From positions 8,078,501 to 8,142,500 of the forward strand of contig JAZARR010000153.1 of assembly GCA_037389465.1 (NCBI GenBank): a DNA stretch of 64,000 nt. Direction: 5' to 3'. The stretch is from Baylisascaris procyonis (taxonomy: Eukaryota; Nematoda; Chromadorea; Rhabditida; Ascarididae). Positions within the stretch are counted from its first letter, which is position 1. Each line of letters starts with the position of its first letter. The notes below the pieces were generated by a model. The model saw nothing but the letters and a program-made list of their open reading frames with translations, did not search any database and was not told the origin of the DNA. Made by a program: the position numbers and the translations under genes. Below are positions 47,796-61,189 of the stretch, piece by piece.

Positions 47796-49794
47796 GAATG
47801 AAGAGTGACAACTCAAGATGAGGCTATTAGTACTCTTAGTGTATCGCTAGGATTTGCAATGGTGTTGAAATGCTAATTGCGATGATTCGCCTCGACCTGT
47901 TTCCTTTAGGCTATTAGAAAGCTGAGAGATCAGATATCTATATGAGAGACTCATAAATGTTAGTGATCTAAGTGATCAAATATTCATTCAGCGAAAATAA
48001 TTATTTATGGGAATTATAACTTTCTTCAATAAAAAATATTACTATTAGTGCTATTTTTTTAGTAGTCCAACATATTATATTGTAATGATGTATTATATGT
48101 TATGCGCCAAAATCCTTTCCATATCACCCACACTAAATCCTCTTTCTTTCCGTATCCTTTTCAATAAGATGAAATAATCCGGTTTTTTCATCATCGAAAT
48201 AACATACTCATAAATAGTCATCCTGCCGGATGTTGTGATATCCGGAATTTCAATTGCTGTTATACCAAAATTTCAGTCGTCATATTTTCGATCCTCACAA
48301 TATCCTAACTGTACTTTTAGCAATGCATGTTGTTATATTTGTAGTCTACTGTAGTATGGTGTAATGTATACACCGCAGTCTCGTTGTTGTTCACTGACAG
48401 CCTTCACGTTAGAGGAATAACCACAATAGCCGGTTATTTGAATGAGTCTCTCTATCGACGTACGCACAATAAATTTCATCGATTTTTGCTTCATTCTGGA
48501 TTATGATTGATAGGAAGCAGTGTTTGTTCACGAATTCCATTGTGGGCGATGATGGGCTACTCATGACGAAGCTGACTATTTAGCTGACTCGGTAATTCGA
48601 CCTTTTGCTATAGAACAGATTGAAGCCAAGGAGTTTACTTCATTTTTTCCCAGAGCCGGAATAGAAGTCGGAGTTGTAAGTTTCATTGGCTCCTCTCGAT
48701 GTCAAAAATAAGACTCCACATGAGAAATAAATATGCTAATGTTTGTTCCGAATTCCTCGGTTCGCTGGCCCCATAGTTTCCCATGCCAACCACCGAATCA
48801 GAAACATTAGCTGACTTGCTAGTCTAACTGTCCAGTCGGTGCCCCAATGCCATCGAGAGTACTCGATGATTTCCCAAACTAGTTCAGAATCGAGAATCGC
48901 CGATCATTGAACCAAACAACCAACTGTAGTAGCATCACCGCGGACTTGCATGACAAAGTCTAGATTTAGTAGACTCACAAGAAGGGATCTTTTAAAGCAT
49001 TGCCTTACTATTTGCACAAATAAACAATAAAATTAGCAAAAAAAAAGAATAAATAAAAGAAGGCAACTTTTTATTAAATATCAACAGCACTTGAGTCGTT
49101 AAAACTCTCAAAGACAACGATATTCACTCAAAAAATCTCTTAATCATTTCAAATTAAACAAAATATGCTCAAAAATGACGCATAAAAACATACAACCTTT
49201 AAAACGTTTTGTGTATTTAGTAAGAACATCATTGTTCAATACTATACTATACGCAAGCCGTTATTGCATGCATATATGAGTTGTTCACTAACGACGTAAA
49301 CGTACTTACAACGCAAGCACTAAATGATCATTGATTTTTGACCATTCTCTTGCTCTTATACTCGATAATATACTTTGGTCTAAGTTCGCTGTACTAAGAA
49401 TTACTTTGCAAAACAACACGCAACAACGTCAATGTATCGCTATGTGTGCGCATCTAGAGAGTGGCGACTCGACTATTTTTGTTCGTATTTTCAATCGTTT
49501 TCCGACGATTTTTCTCTATCAGCCTCAATTATTGAGAAGTTCAAAATATTGTGATTTGAATGTATTTCATTTTCGAGGCTATCGCATGTCTTTTCTCTTC
49601 TTGTAAAATTACTTCCATTTTCCAATCGTTCAGAAATGTTTAGCCATGCATTAATAGTGTTTATGTAAGGATATTTATAATTTTTTAATCATTTTCTAAT
49701 TAAAATGAATTAACTGAACTATTCATGATTGAATTCCGAAGTCAATGGATTAAAATAATTACCTAGTGAGAATATCAACCTATTAGGTTTCATC

Positions 49795-49910
49795 TTGTTA
49801 TCTATAACACCTATCATCGTTATCTTTTTGCGTTTTTTTTGCTTATCAAGTTTTATCTATAATTTTTGTAGATTGATAAGTTAACGGTTCACTTATCGTT
49901 CTTATCATTT
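49795..49910. promoter_or_regulatory. GATA-site cluster in the antiporter promoter
   Basis: At least seven GATA/TATC cores within about 115 bp ending at the start codon, including three TGATAA/TTATCA words at 49843-49848, 49874-49879 and 49902-49907. TGATAA is the known preferred site of intestinal GATA factors in nematodes. Gut expression is inference. Confidence 0.55.
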
Positions 49911-49913
49911 ACA

Positions 49914-51428
49914 ATGGGATCACCTCAGTATAAATGCTTAACAAAACTTAAATCCATATTTCGTTGTCTTAAAACGTGCTTCACGAAAGTAACGAGAACA
50001 CGTGAGGTATCTTACTGTTACCTTCATTGATATTTGATTGTTATCATTATTATTAATCAAGTTTTTTTAAAGGTGAACCTATAGAAAATGCTTCAATCAG
50101 GTACTCTAGGTAGAAGCTAAGAGGCATATAAATAAACTCACTCAGATAAAGGAAATAAAGTTGAATATTTTTAAAAAGATATGAATTTTCGAGAAATTTT
50201 ATTACGACTGAATGCCTAAAAGATTTCTTCATGCCAGGTCTTCTTAACTCATTTAAATTGTTTTGTACTCATTTTGTACCTATTTTGGACCCACTTTATA
50301 CTTTGCATTTTCCCTTTGTGTTGTAGGACATAGCATGCTTTTTAGATCAACATATCGCTGGTATCTGCCTTTTGCTTTGCTGATGAACATAAAAGAATCG
50401 TAGGTGATGGGATGCACTTTTATCAATGCTTATTTAACAGTGTTTAACAATTATATAGGGTATTCCCTCGCCTCATCGATCAATTCAATGAAATCATGCT
50501 CAGATATATGTAAATTTGAGATCGAAATGATTGTATATTTCAAGAAAATATAGGTGGCTATATTCTCTGATATAGGGTTTGTTGCAAATAAGATGTCTCA
50601 AGCTCTAAATCCTTTGGTCCTTTGGCTTAGACCATATGCATATTTACTATGCCATTTCTTAAAGCGTACTATTAGAGTTGCTGGCTAAGGTCGCTATCAC
50701 AAAATGCACTTTACATTTATTGTCATACTATACCTTATGATTTTTCATTTTTTATAACATCTATCGTCGAATTTGGCTGAGATAATACATTCTATTGGTA
50801 CAAAGATGATTTATGCAATAATTTATTCGTAATTTGGGGTTATTGTCACATAAAGATTCATATGTCATTGCAAACATAGCCATATTTCATTTCATTCCAT
50901 GGGCTAATTGCAGTTAGGCGTTATTCTTTACGATTAAATTAGATTTGCTTTTCTACTGGCTATCAAAGGACGTATTAGAGTATGACCTAAGAATAGTACT
51001 TTGATTTTATCTTAGAGAAATAATATAAGGTGAAGAAAGTAATCATTTTCAGATTAATCTAATAATTTGCTCGATAGTAATATTTCTATCGATTTATATC
51101 ATAGCAGTTTCAGGTAAGTTGTTTTTCTTTCATTTAAAGATGCTAACTTTTTTGTCAACGATTATTTAAGTAATTTTAAAGGTAATTTAAGTAATTTTGG
51201 AAAATATTTGAAGGTTATTCCGTCAGTGACGAGTGAGGAATTCCCTTTCTCATGAAATGAAATGTTTAGAATGGAAAATAGTCATATGTTATCCACCTCT
51301 ACCAATGGGAATGGATTGAGGAGATATTTCGCTAGATCTGTTAAACACATTTGCACTCATTTGAGTAGCTAATATATGCTGTTTTGCAATCTATCAACGA
51401 TGTTTTGATGTTGTGCTTTAATTTTTCA

Positions 51429-51486
<58 letters not shown>

Positions 51487-54400
51487 CCCATCTGAGCGTC
51501 GCCTTAGCTAAAGATAGAATTTCATTTGAGTGTTGGATCGTTGGTTGATACATCCACTGCACAGCCAGAATATCACGGTGGAATATGTGGAAACGGTCGA
51601 TCATGCACAATCGGCGATGTCGGTGGTGCTTATTTGGATGGCCGCAATGGTCATCGGTCGTATTGCGAGTTATATTCGACTGCCTAATCTCCTCGGTGGG
51701 TGTTTAAAGATTCCTGTTAGATCAGATACCGTCTTGATTCACTTTAGAGACTGCTTGAATCCGAACTGGCAAATGAATTGCAAACTATCCTAACGATTGT
51801 TTACTTGCTAAACCTTAACAGGTTTAGCAACTTTATTAAGGTGTTTTTTTTTGCTGATTATTGAATTTACCGTACTAATCTCATATAGTGTAAGTTGGCA
51901 TTTCGCTACAAAACATCTAATTTGAATTTGCAAAGGATATGAGCGAATTTTCCTATTCCCGTTGAAATTTGAAGGATTGGAATCCTGATGTTCAAATAAT
52001 TTTATGAAATATCCAGCTATGTAGTACGATTGTTACGAATATGAAATAAGTGATGGATTTTTACACAATAAATACACTCATATATAACCATAAATGCTTA
52101 CTAGCAATATTTGATGGAATCCTGAAATTTTGTCGCGGGTAAAATTTCTGGATGCGGGTAGCATCTTTCTTTAGATCTATAGAAATAGGACGTTCATTCA
52201 TTTCTCACCCTTTTCTGCTTCTCTTCACCTGCAATTAATTTTTTCACTCACATCATTGTAGTACCTATAATTAGAGTGCTAATGCAGGAGTATTACTATG
52301 TGGTGTTGCTTTGCGTAATATTCCATATACGGCGAAGTTGCTATTTATCGATGCGACTCTCAATAATTTTCTAAGGAAATCAGCATTTGCAATTATTCTC
52401 ATACGAGGAGGTATTGGATTGGATTTAAATGCACTCAAAAAGACAAAGGTTTTTTTTTAATTAAATAAATTTCTATGGATATTTGAATGCTGACGAATAA
52501 TGTAATGATAGAGTGAAATCACTTAAAAATACAACTTCGTTAAATCCCTTTGTTGATCTCGTAGTTGGTGATAACTTTGCTACTGAAAGTTGCCTAAGAA
52601 AGTTGGTGAAAAGAATTGTTGCCTTAGGGTTAGACTTTAATTGAGCGTTTACGGTGAAACAACTTATGAGCTGCAATATTGATAAACGAGCGCTAGTTCG
52701 ATGCGAATTTTTGTATTCCTATTAGATTTATTCGATGCGAATTTTTGCATTCCTATTAGATTTAATGAGGAGAAGCTGTATGAAATGAATAATTAAATTA
52801 ATTTTTTATAAATGAATAATTATTAATTTAAATTCAATAATAAATAATAGGAATAAATTAAATAACTGAATTATTAAATAAATAATTGAATCATTAATTT
52901 TATAGTTTTTTATAATGTCTCCAAATAATATCAATAAACGATGCACTTATTTTCAACTCATTCTTTTCTATTTTTTTTATTTCCTCTCTAAAATTGCTTT
53001 CATTTCTATGAATATTGGAATCGTTAATTAAGAAATAATAATGAGCAAATACTATTTAAGGGTGTTATAGTTCGTTTTGGAGTGTTATCGTCAATTTTTG
53101 AGGCAGCAGTAATTGCACTCATTGCATATTTCATATTTAGTATCGACATAATAATGTGCTTCGTTTTCGGGTTCGTTTATTTCCCCAATAGTTTGCCATT
53201 CGCTTTAATAAAACCAATAGAAATTTTATTTTAATATATTGTTGTTCTGAAATTTTTTTTAGCAAATTTTTAAAAAAAATTGAGAAAAGTTTTTTTATTA
53301 ATTGAAATCATCAACGATAATAGTATATCTCTATGTATTTTCTGAAATAATAGTGGTGTATTTTCTATCTAATTTTTTAAATAACAATTTATTTTTTATA
53401 TAGTTTTTGAAACGTTTCAATTGTCATAAGTATATCACATACTCTAACTAGCTAGACGTTTACAATAAACTCTCCTGTAGAACTTATACGTGTACAGGAA
53501 TATATGGGCATAGCATTGCCCTTTGCATTTCCATTATTGAATGTCATTCTTTTTGCCTACACTTAAATTCTGTGTTTTCCTTTTGCTTGAGGCAACTAGA
53601 ATAGATTAGACTGAATTGGTTGGATGTAATACAATCGATTATAAGTGGAATTTAAGTATGACGCTAGCAGCCACTTCACCGGCTGTCACCATTCCGACGA
53701 TGTTGGCTCTAAGCAAGAAAGGTTACGGTACCGATTCAGGTGTACCTACAGCAATCCTTGCATCAGCGGCTGTCGATAATATGATCTGTATAACCCTCTT
53801 CAACGTGTTTCTTTCACTTATCACGACTACCGGTGAGGTGATGTGCAATTGTTTATTATGAAAAAGACGCAAAAAAATGAAATTGAATTCAATTAGAAGT
53901 TCGATCATTTAAATAGTTCATTTTGCAGTAGGCGGTGATCAAATACGATGGTATAATACTTTCTTTATTTCACTTGTCAGGATTTTCCCTGAAGGCTCAT
54001 AATAAGTCAGGGCAACGCTGAATTTGCTTACGGGTATTCGGGAGGTGAATAAAACCTTATAAGACTAATTCATTCGACGCATCAGTGCTTATTTGTTTTT
54101 GTGACCATTCGAAACTATAAGATAGTAAAGAACGCGTTGTAATATGGCAACTAACCTACTCGTTCAGTTAGCGTGTTTCATAAAGAAGTTATATGGCTTT
54201 CAGAAAGCATTTCACTCAAGATCGCTATGCTTATCCTTCAGATTATCGTCGGTATTATTATCGGTTTTCTTGTTGGTACGTTTCATAATATTTTATTCAA
54301 TTTTATTGCAGTATTTTACTAATCAATCTTTTCTACATTTTTCTTTCAAATGCGTCGTTCAACTATGCTATTTTTTTTCGCCATATAATTTTGAGCAACA

Positions 54401-56989
54401 ACTTAATGAAATACTTTCATTTTATTTTCACATTTATATTTTCAGTTTTAAATTTTACTCGCAATCTTAGGGAATCACTCAAAATTCATATATAGATTTA
54501 GGTTTGCGAAGTTTTATTGATGATATCGGATGATAGTAGGTAATCACAAATATTTCACATGTCATGAGCCCTAGATTAAGAATAACATAAATATGTCCTT
54601 TATTATCAAAAATACAAGCTATACATACACTATGATGACGCTAATATTTCTAGCAGAAAGCATTCTATTGGCTGCTTAATCAACAGCTATAGACTCATTT
54701 GAAGACGGGCTTTCATCAGTCCTCTATATGAGCGCTTTGTTTCCTCGTAACAACACATCTCGCCAATAAATATAAGTTGTTTTTAATTTAAGTTTAAGTT
54801 CATACTATGAACATTTCCATTTAAAAATTCACTAAATTCATAATGAAGCTCCTTGATCCGAGAATATTAATTAATCTTTTATTAAAGGTTTTATGATGTG
54901 GGAGTTTCCTCGTAACGAATCAAGACATGTACATTTTACACGTGTAGCGCTATTGTTTTCGCTTTCTATGGCATTTATATTCGGTGCACAAGCAGTGAAT
55001 TGGGATAGTGGTGGTGTTGTGGCTACTATTATTGCTAGCTTCATATGCTCAATACGATGGAAGATCGACAACCCACAAAAGTTGAGTTTTTCCAAATATT
55101 TCCTTTACAATTCTTATAAATAAGCTTGATTTGCAATTATTTCCAACGTAATTTAGCATGGGAAGGAATTGCAAAAAAAGAGAAAAAATATGGAATAAAT
55201 TATGCATTTTGGTGCCGATCTTTGAAGTGCGCTAGAGTATGAATAGATGAAGAGCGATCATCAATAAAAATCACATATTGTTGTGAGGCTGTTTGTTAAA
55301 GTCTTATTTCTGACCATCTTATACCTTAATGATTGAAATTTTTGATTACGTAGTTTGCTTATGAAAAAACTGCCAAAAAAAAACGATTGATTTTAATAAA
55401 AGTTCGGCTGTTTCACCTAATTACCCATTCACAGGTTCACATTTCAACGAATTGAGTGATTGGTGAGGTAGATTTTAATTACTCTAACAATTTATAAGCT
55501 TTTTGACACTCATATCCCGGAACACACAAGCAAAATGCGTTCATTCTCTCGATCATTGGATACCGTCTTGACTCATCCTTCTGCTAATCGCCAGCGGTTT
55601 ATTAGACACGTTAAAAATGCAATAGTAGTTCTTAGAAGTTCCTTGGGGGTAGCGGGCGTATAAATATCCTTCATAGCGATAAGATAATTTTTTAAATCTA
55701 TTTTTACAGGTGTTTCTCAAAATTGTAGTTCTATAGTAACGTTATTTAAACATAAAGCACTACTCAATTATTAATGCTGTAAATAGAAATGCTCCAATTA
55801 TGATGCTCTTATTCAGGCGGAAAAAGAATCGGAAGCATTTGCACTTATGTGGAATCTTCTCGGTATGCAAGTAATGTTCGCTATAATTGGTTTCGAATTC
55901 GACTTTAGCGCTGTATGCTTATTTTTTCATTTTTTTTTATAAATTGAAATTAAAAAAATTTTCATCTATAAGCTTTTACAGTAAATTATTTATGCGTTAA
56001 TAAATATAATATATGCAATTGCAGCTGCAATTGGATATTGTCCTTAAAGGTTTTGGTATATTAATTATTGCCATTCTTATGCGAATAATATTCGTCTTTT
56101 TAATGAGCTATGGTGCCGGATTCACGAGAAAAGAACAATTCTTCGTCAGTTTTTCTTTTCTACCAAAAGCGACCGTTCAGGTGTGTTTTCTATGCTCTAT
56201 TTTTATATCATCGTTTAATCATTAGGTAGATTGTTTTCAAATTTCCACTGAAGAGTATACAATTTGGAGATATCACTTTGCATATATTAGCATCAAGTAT
56301 GGCTGAGGCATTTTCGTAGATTCGCCAACATTTTCGTAGATTCGAATTGCATCGTTTGATTGAAGTTCGAGTCTTTTTCTCTTAGCCTGAGTTTGGATCT
56401 TCGATAATAAATGTTTTTGATAATTTTGAATTTCTGCATATTAAATATGCTCCCCTCTTTTGTTATCTCGATGTGCACCCATTCTGGATGTTGTAAATAT
56501 ATTTTGAGTTTATTTTAGGCTGCATTAGTACCACAAGTTGTATCTGCGTGTGCAGGCACCATTTATGAACATTCTGCAATGGTCATTATGTCGGTCAGCG
56601 TGTTCGCTATCATCATAACAGCTCCAATAGGTAAGTTGATCGCTGATCTAGACGATTTACTAATCAGTCGGCTATATTTTAGTGACACGTGATCAGCTAT
56701 AGATTAGATGTTTAGAATGTATCAGTAATATCAGTAATTAATTTTCAAAGAACACAATCAACATCTTATATTAAAATCGACATTTTTCTATCTGAAATCA
56801 AACAAGCTCCCAGGTTTGCATCTATCTGCGGACAACCTTTTTCCCTGGACAGTTTGAAGGCTAATTATTCTATTGATTTTAGGGCAGTTCCTACTTCAGC
56901 TATTGGGTCCACGCACATTGAAGTTGAAGGAAACACTCGACAGTGGTGCGATAGAAATAACTTTGAATGAAACGCATTACAATAATTGA
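49914..56989 (+). CDS. SLC9B/NHA-type (CPA2) Na+/H+ antiporter, 498 aa
   Basis: Membrane cation/proton antiporter. Twelve exons give 498 codons without a frame break: 49914-50006, 51053-51113, 51531-51695, 52288-52448, 53061-53170, 53657-53832, 54204-54275, 54888-55085, 55827-55912, 56025-56180, 56519-56630, 56883-56989. The exon 8/9 junction is the only doubtful one. Family blocks in order: RLPNLLG, RGGIGLDLNALKK, MTLAATSPAVTIPTM, GYGTDSGVPTA, AVDNMICITLFN, FLPKATVQ, and AALVPQVVSACAG. Arg394 and Lys422 match the conserved basic residues of the core helices. The usual Asp-Asp pair is Asp237-Asn238 here (codons 53775-53780). The N-terminal 31 residues are basic and cytosolic-looking; no mitochondrial presequence is obvious. 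Upstream GATA sites suggest tissue-specific control. Confidence 0.94.
51437..51484. repeat. (TA)n microsatellite
   Basis: TA tract ending about 45 bp before the third exon of the antiporter gene; it may affect how reliably that acceptor is used. Confidence 0.95.
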
Positions 56990-58159
56990 TACATAAACTG
57001 TTGATAAGGTATTCATAAAACTATTGTTTAAAGCCTAGTAATTTCGATAATTTCGATATTTATATATCAATATTGATTTATTATTTTAAAAAGTGTATAA
57101 ATTATTGCGTTTGTTAAGTCTCTTGCAATGGATTTATGCAATTTGGATGATGTCAGCATAGCAACCATCGTGAAATTCACTCAAATGCAATAGTCGATAT
57201 TGTACTATTTTTTTATTTTTATGAATGCTTGTATGATAGCTAATTATTCAAGTTTTTTTTTGTATAATATACTTAATGTCCATATCTTTTTATTAATATA
57301 AACCGAAGACTATCTTTTTGACTATGAAAACCTCAGATAAAGCTAGAAATTCTAATAATTTGTGGATTCGACGAGAGCAACGACAACAACATTCTGCTTT
57401 ATGCGATAATGAAAATTATTCTATGTGATTGATCCTTTAGGAATATTCATAACACATCTCGTCATTTATGTTTGATTCTCTATTGTTCGTTTTACTCGAT
57501 ATTTACTTCAAAGTGTTTCTTTGTTGTTGTTGTCGAATTATGTCCTCCCCTTGTTTTAAATATTCAAAAAGAATTTGTTGAATTGAGGTAGACAGCTTAT
57601 AAGATAGTCATGTGCATATCCGTTAATTTAGCTTTTGATATGAACCATTTTCCCCGTTTAAGAAGGAATTAACATTCCATTCATTTGTAATTCTAACCGA
57701 ATGATATTTTTTTATTAGATGCATAAAATATTTGCAAGGAAAGTGAGGATTTCTGCACAGTAAAACCGAACGACTATCGTAATAGTACAATAATAAGAAG
57801 GAAATGATAGAAATCTAGTAAATTGAGTTCGAATTGATTCTATTAGGGTGAGCTGATTTGCAAAAGTATGTCTATTTTGCAAAAGTGGTTTGAGATATGC
57901 CCATTTATCCCGACACATTAAAGCTTATAATCGGCTTCTCAAGCATCGATGAGTAATGAACACTGCTTATTGGTGCTTTCTTTGCTCTGTATGTTCGAAG
58001 ACTTTGGTTTTCAAAAAAAGATGCTTATTATGCATTACGTTTATACAGCATTGAAATATTCCGACATACGTACTGAGGCAAGTCATCACAATATAGGCAC
58101 TAAAGGTGCAATGAGGCACATGAGAGTTGTAGTTGAACGAATTGTGAATATTACTGCAT
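56990..58159. other. Convergent 3' intergenic region
   Basis: Between the stops of the antiporter (+) and the Gly-rich secreted protein (-). AT-rich; only chance ORFs (57949-58191 +, 57715-57918 -) were seen. Confidence 0.6.
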
Positions 58160-59618
58160 TCAATTGGTATAGCCGAGTAGCGCAAGAATAGCGTACGGTA
58201 TACACCTACAATCGTGTGCGACATTTGTGCCGAAATCTTTGCAACCTCCTTTGCACATATTCAAATTATCATAGCATCGATTACGTACCCCATCGAATGC
58301 ACAACCTTGTACCTTAATTCAAATATTACAGCAATTTTACTGGTATATAATTTATGAGTAAAGATATTATAAAAAATTGCGCAATTATGACGTCTAGAAT
58401 TACAAGTAATAGTCGTTATCAGCACGATCTAATCAGTGACTTACAAAGCTTACGCAATAATTCAAAACATATACATAAATTAGTTTCTTTGAGGTGATTG
58501 TCACAGAATTTTTCATATGATTTCGTGCGCTATGCAAGTTGCAGCACATTGTAACAGAAGTATATTCGCTCTTTGTCTTACCTGAAAATTATCCTTATCG
58601 TTTAGTAAGTTGACAGCAGTCGCGCTCATTGAATCTGGCCCGAAATTACCACCAAGACCACCGAATGGTGGTAAAGCACCTCCTGAACCGCTTCCAATTC
58701 GGCCAAATGGCATACCACCTCCAAGGTTACCAACAGATATCTCGCCGAGGCGTTCGTACGGGAATGTTAGATCTCCTCGGCCGGATGATATACCAGACGG
58801 GTAGTTTATACCAGTGAACGGAGTTGGTCCACCAACTACAAAAGCAACTGTCTATTAAAACACTAAAGAAGCAGCAAAAAGAATGCCTAAATTTAAGCAA
58901 AAGGAATTAATGGGCATTTAGGTGGTTAGAGTACTCTTTCAAGGTTATAGTATCTTTTCAAGTGAAGAAAACATTGAGCTGATGAAGCCTTTAGAATTTC
59001 TTCGCGAAAATACTCACGAAACTAGCATAACTACTTCATTTAAGCTATCAATAAGGATAGCTCTATTGTAATCATTATTAACAATTTCTTTACCTAGCAC
59101 CTTTGAATAAGGTCTTCTACCACGTGAACCATAAAATGCATCGGTAGGTGTGAGGATCGTGGATTGCACCAGTGGAGAACCGCCGAAGGGCATACCACCA
59201 TATCGCGTGCAACCGTAGCAACCATCGACTTCTTGATATCTGCCTTTAAATTGACAACATATACTTCAGTTTAGCTGATATTTAATGGAATGAGTTCAAA
59301 AATTTGCATAAAGGCCAAGGAACGAACTTTGAGGCACCTTATAGAAGGCTAATTCAACTACATCATCCACATTCATTCGCAATTATAGCTTACTATACTA
59401 TTAGAATAGCTGAAGTATGATCACTCTAAAAGAGAAGTTAATTGGCATTGTAGGGGATTTCTTTAATAAAAAAATTTGCAAAAAGTCAGACGCTCACCTT
59501 GCGAATAACCAGGAAATGAAGGCTGTAATAATCCAGCAAAAGATGCAGGTGGTCGCCAAATTTGACTCGAAACAAGCGCAAGTAGTGAGAGGAGTAAAAT
59601 TGCCGTAATTGCACCCAT
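58160..59618 (-). CDS. Secreted Gly-rich protein with C-terminal six-cysteine motif (225 aa)
   Basis: Four exons, all in phase: 59498-59618, 59094-59243, 58582-58835, 58160-58312. The first exon gives a clear signal peptide (MGAITAILLLSLLALVSSQ). The middle is Gly/Pro/Ser/Phe-rich with GGMPFGG and GGLGGNFG runs, plus an early CYGC pair (Cys49, Cys52). The last exon carries six cysteines spaced C-x8-C-x6-C-x3-C-x10-C-x1-C (residues 179-212). The C-x3-C ... C-x-C signature recalls the CSalpha-beta disulfide fold of defensin-like peptides, but one expected cysteine position differs, so the fold is a suggestion only. Extracellular matrix/cuticle or innate-defence roles are both possible. The C terminus AILALLGYTN is hydrophobic. 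Confidence 0.8.
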
Positions 59619-60569
59619 CAAATCTTCAATTCATATTTTTTATACTATCAGTAAATTCTATAAAAATAACAAACTGATTTATTTGTAAGACTTTCAGAAA
59701 CATTTTACTTCCTACCTAATTGTTTTCTACTCAATAAAATTGAAATTAAAAAGAGTTTTAAATACTTGCAAGGCAATACTAAAATACTAAAAATATCACT
59801 AATATATCAAACAATTTTCATAAAAAACAATCTATAATAAAGATATAAATAATTGCTGCAATAGAAATATAATAAGTTAGGATGTCATTTTCCAATCTAA
59901 CATTTTTCAAAACATCACATCTCTAAACTAAAATCATCGTTTATAGTGACGTTTTAAATAGGTTCAACGAATAAATGCATGATACGATTAGATGAACATA
60001 TCAAATCGTACGTATTTGCTCGTTGTGAAATTGAACGTAAGTTCAAAGAATTGCGAGAGAAGAATATAAATCGCCTATGCAAATGATGTCAATAGTCGAT
60101 TAATGGTATTTGTGTCGAATTTTTCAACGAAACCATAGATCAACGCACAGCGGTATCATCGATACGATGATCGATCCATTAGAAAAGATGCCTCTATCGC
60201 CGATCAACGCATAGAGATCATCGAAATTAACGCTCAATAAAGAAGTTTTTTTTGCTTGCATCATCGAAATAAAATATAATTTAGAAGTTTTTACATATTG
60301 GTGGCAATTAGTTGATTTATTATATTTTTTGTCATGAATTTTTTGTAACGAAAATATTGGAAATGTATGGGAAAATGCGGAAAATGCGATTTCATAATCT
60401 TATAAGGAGTTCATAGCATTGTAATCTTACTAATTGTTTATGATACCTCTATATGATAGATCAAAACGTTTACTTCAATCGATAATAGATCAAAAAATTT
60501 AATTCAATCGATAATAGATCAAAATACTGACTTCAATCGATATTTAACATGCATAATTAGCGACTGTTT
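59619..60569. other. Upstream region of the Gly-rich gene with a 29-bp triple repeat
   Basis: AT-rich. At about 60459-60545 three 29-bp copies of AGATCAAAAYGTTTACTTCA plus ATCGATAAT occur, each with a partly palindromic ATCGAT. No exon was found. Confidence 0.6.
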
Positions 60570-61189
60570 CTATGACATAAATGGGTAGGGTACCTCCCGA
60601 ATCAGGACACGTATGCAAATGTGGAGTGAATAATTACTGCAAGAAGCATGCATATTTATCATATCATTGATACGCCGAAATGTTATCAGTGCAAAAAAAT
60701 TTTGCTTGAAATTATTGGCTCCTTCGTCTTTATTCATGATGCCACAAAAAAACTTCAGCAAACTTTTCATCTTATTTTGTTTCAGTTTAATTTTAACAGA
60801 TCTATAGTGGATATTTAGAACGGCATCCTGATTGTGGCTGTCAGCAATTTGTGGATCACTTTTTTTAACTAAAATAAAAAAGAACACGATTAGTGTGATA
60901 TACGTTTCAGCTGTCAGCAATATGAGTCGAGAATGTGGTATGACGTGCATTTCAGCCGATTGAAATTGAGTGATTTGTTTCCACATTTGTAATAATACTT
61001 ACAAATGCACTTGTGACGTGAAAAAAATTTACTGCCACCTATGACGTGTTCATCCAATCGTTGCAACACGTGTGTGTGTATGTCTGGAATTACGTCAAGG
61101 ATATCGTCAAAGATATTCCGCATCAAACGTTTCGCAGCTTCGCTCTTGCCGCATAGACATACAATCGCGTTGAAGGATGGACGAGTCAT
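60570..61189 (-). CDS. Possible two-exon gene, 161 aa, unknown
   Basis: Exon 61003-61189 begins with MTRPSFNAIVCLCGK and ends at a TTT/GTAAGT donor; exon 60570-60868 starts after TTTTATTTTAG and ends with a stop after EVPYPFMS. The joint keeps frame. The first part is helix-like (NIFDDILDVIPDIHTHVLQ); the second is Lys/Asn/Phe-rich. There is no signal peptide or recognised domain. Codon use is plausible, but the model rests only on one good splice pair, and upstream non-coding or coding exons may be missing. Confidence 0.45.

Larger units (their letters stand above)
46865..49913. other. Divergent intergenic region between F-box gene and antiporter gene
   Basis: Holds the promoters of both genes. 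It contains a 24-bp minisatellite at 47070-47190, a triple palindrome at 47747-47795, a GC-richer block with short tRNA-like words at 48540-48960, and a GATA cluster just before the antiporter start. No exon was found. Confidence 0.65.
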
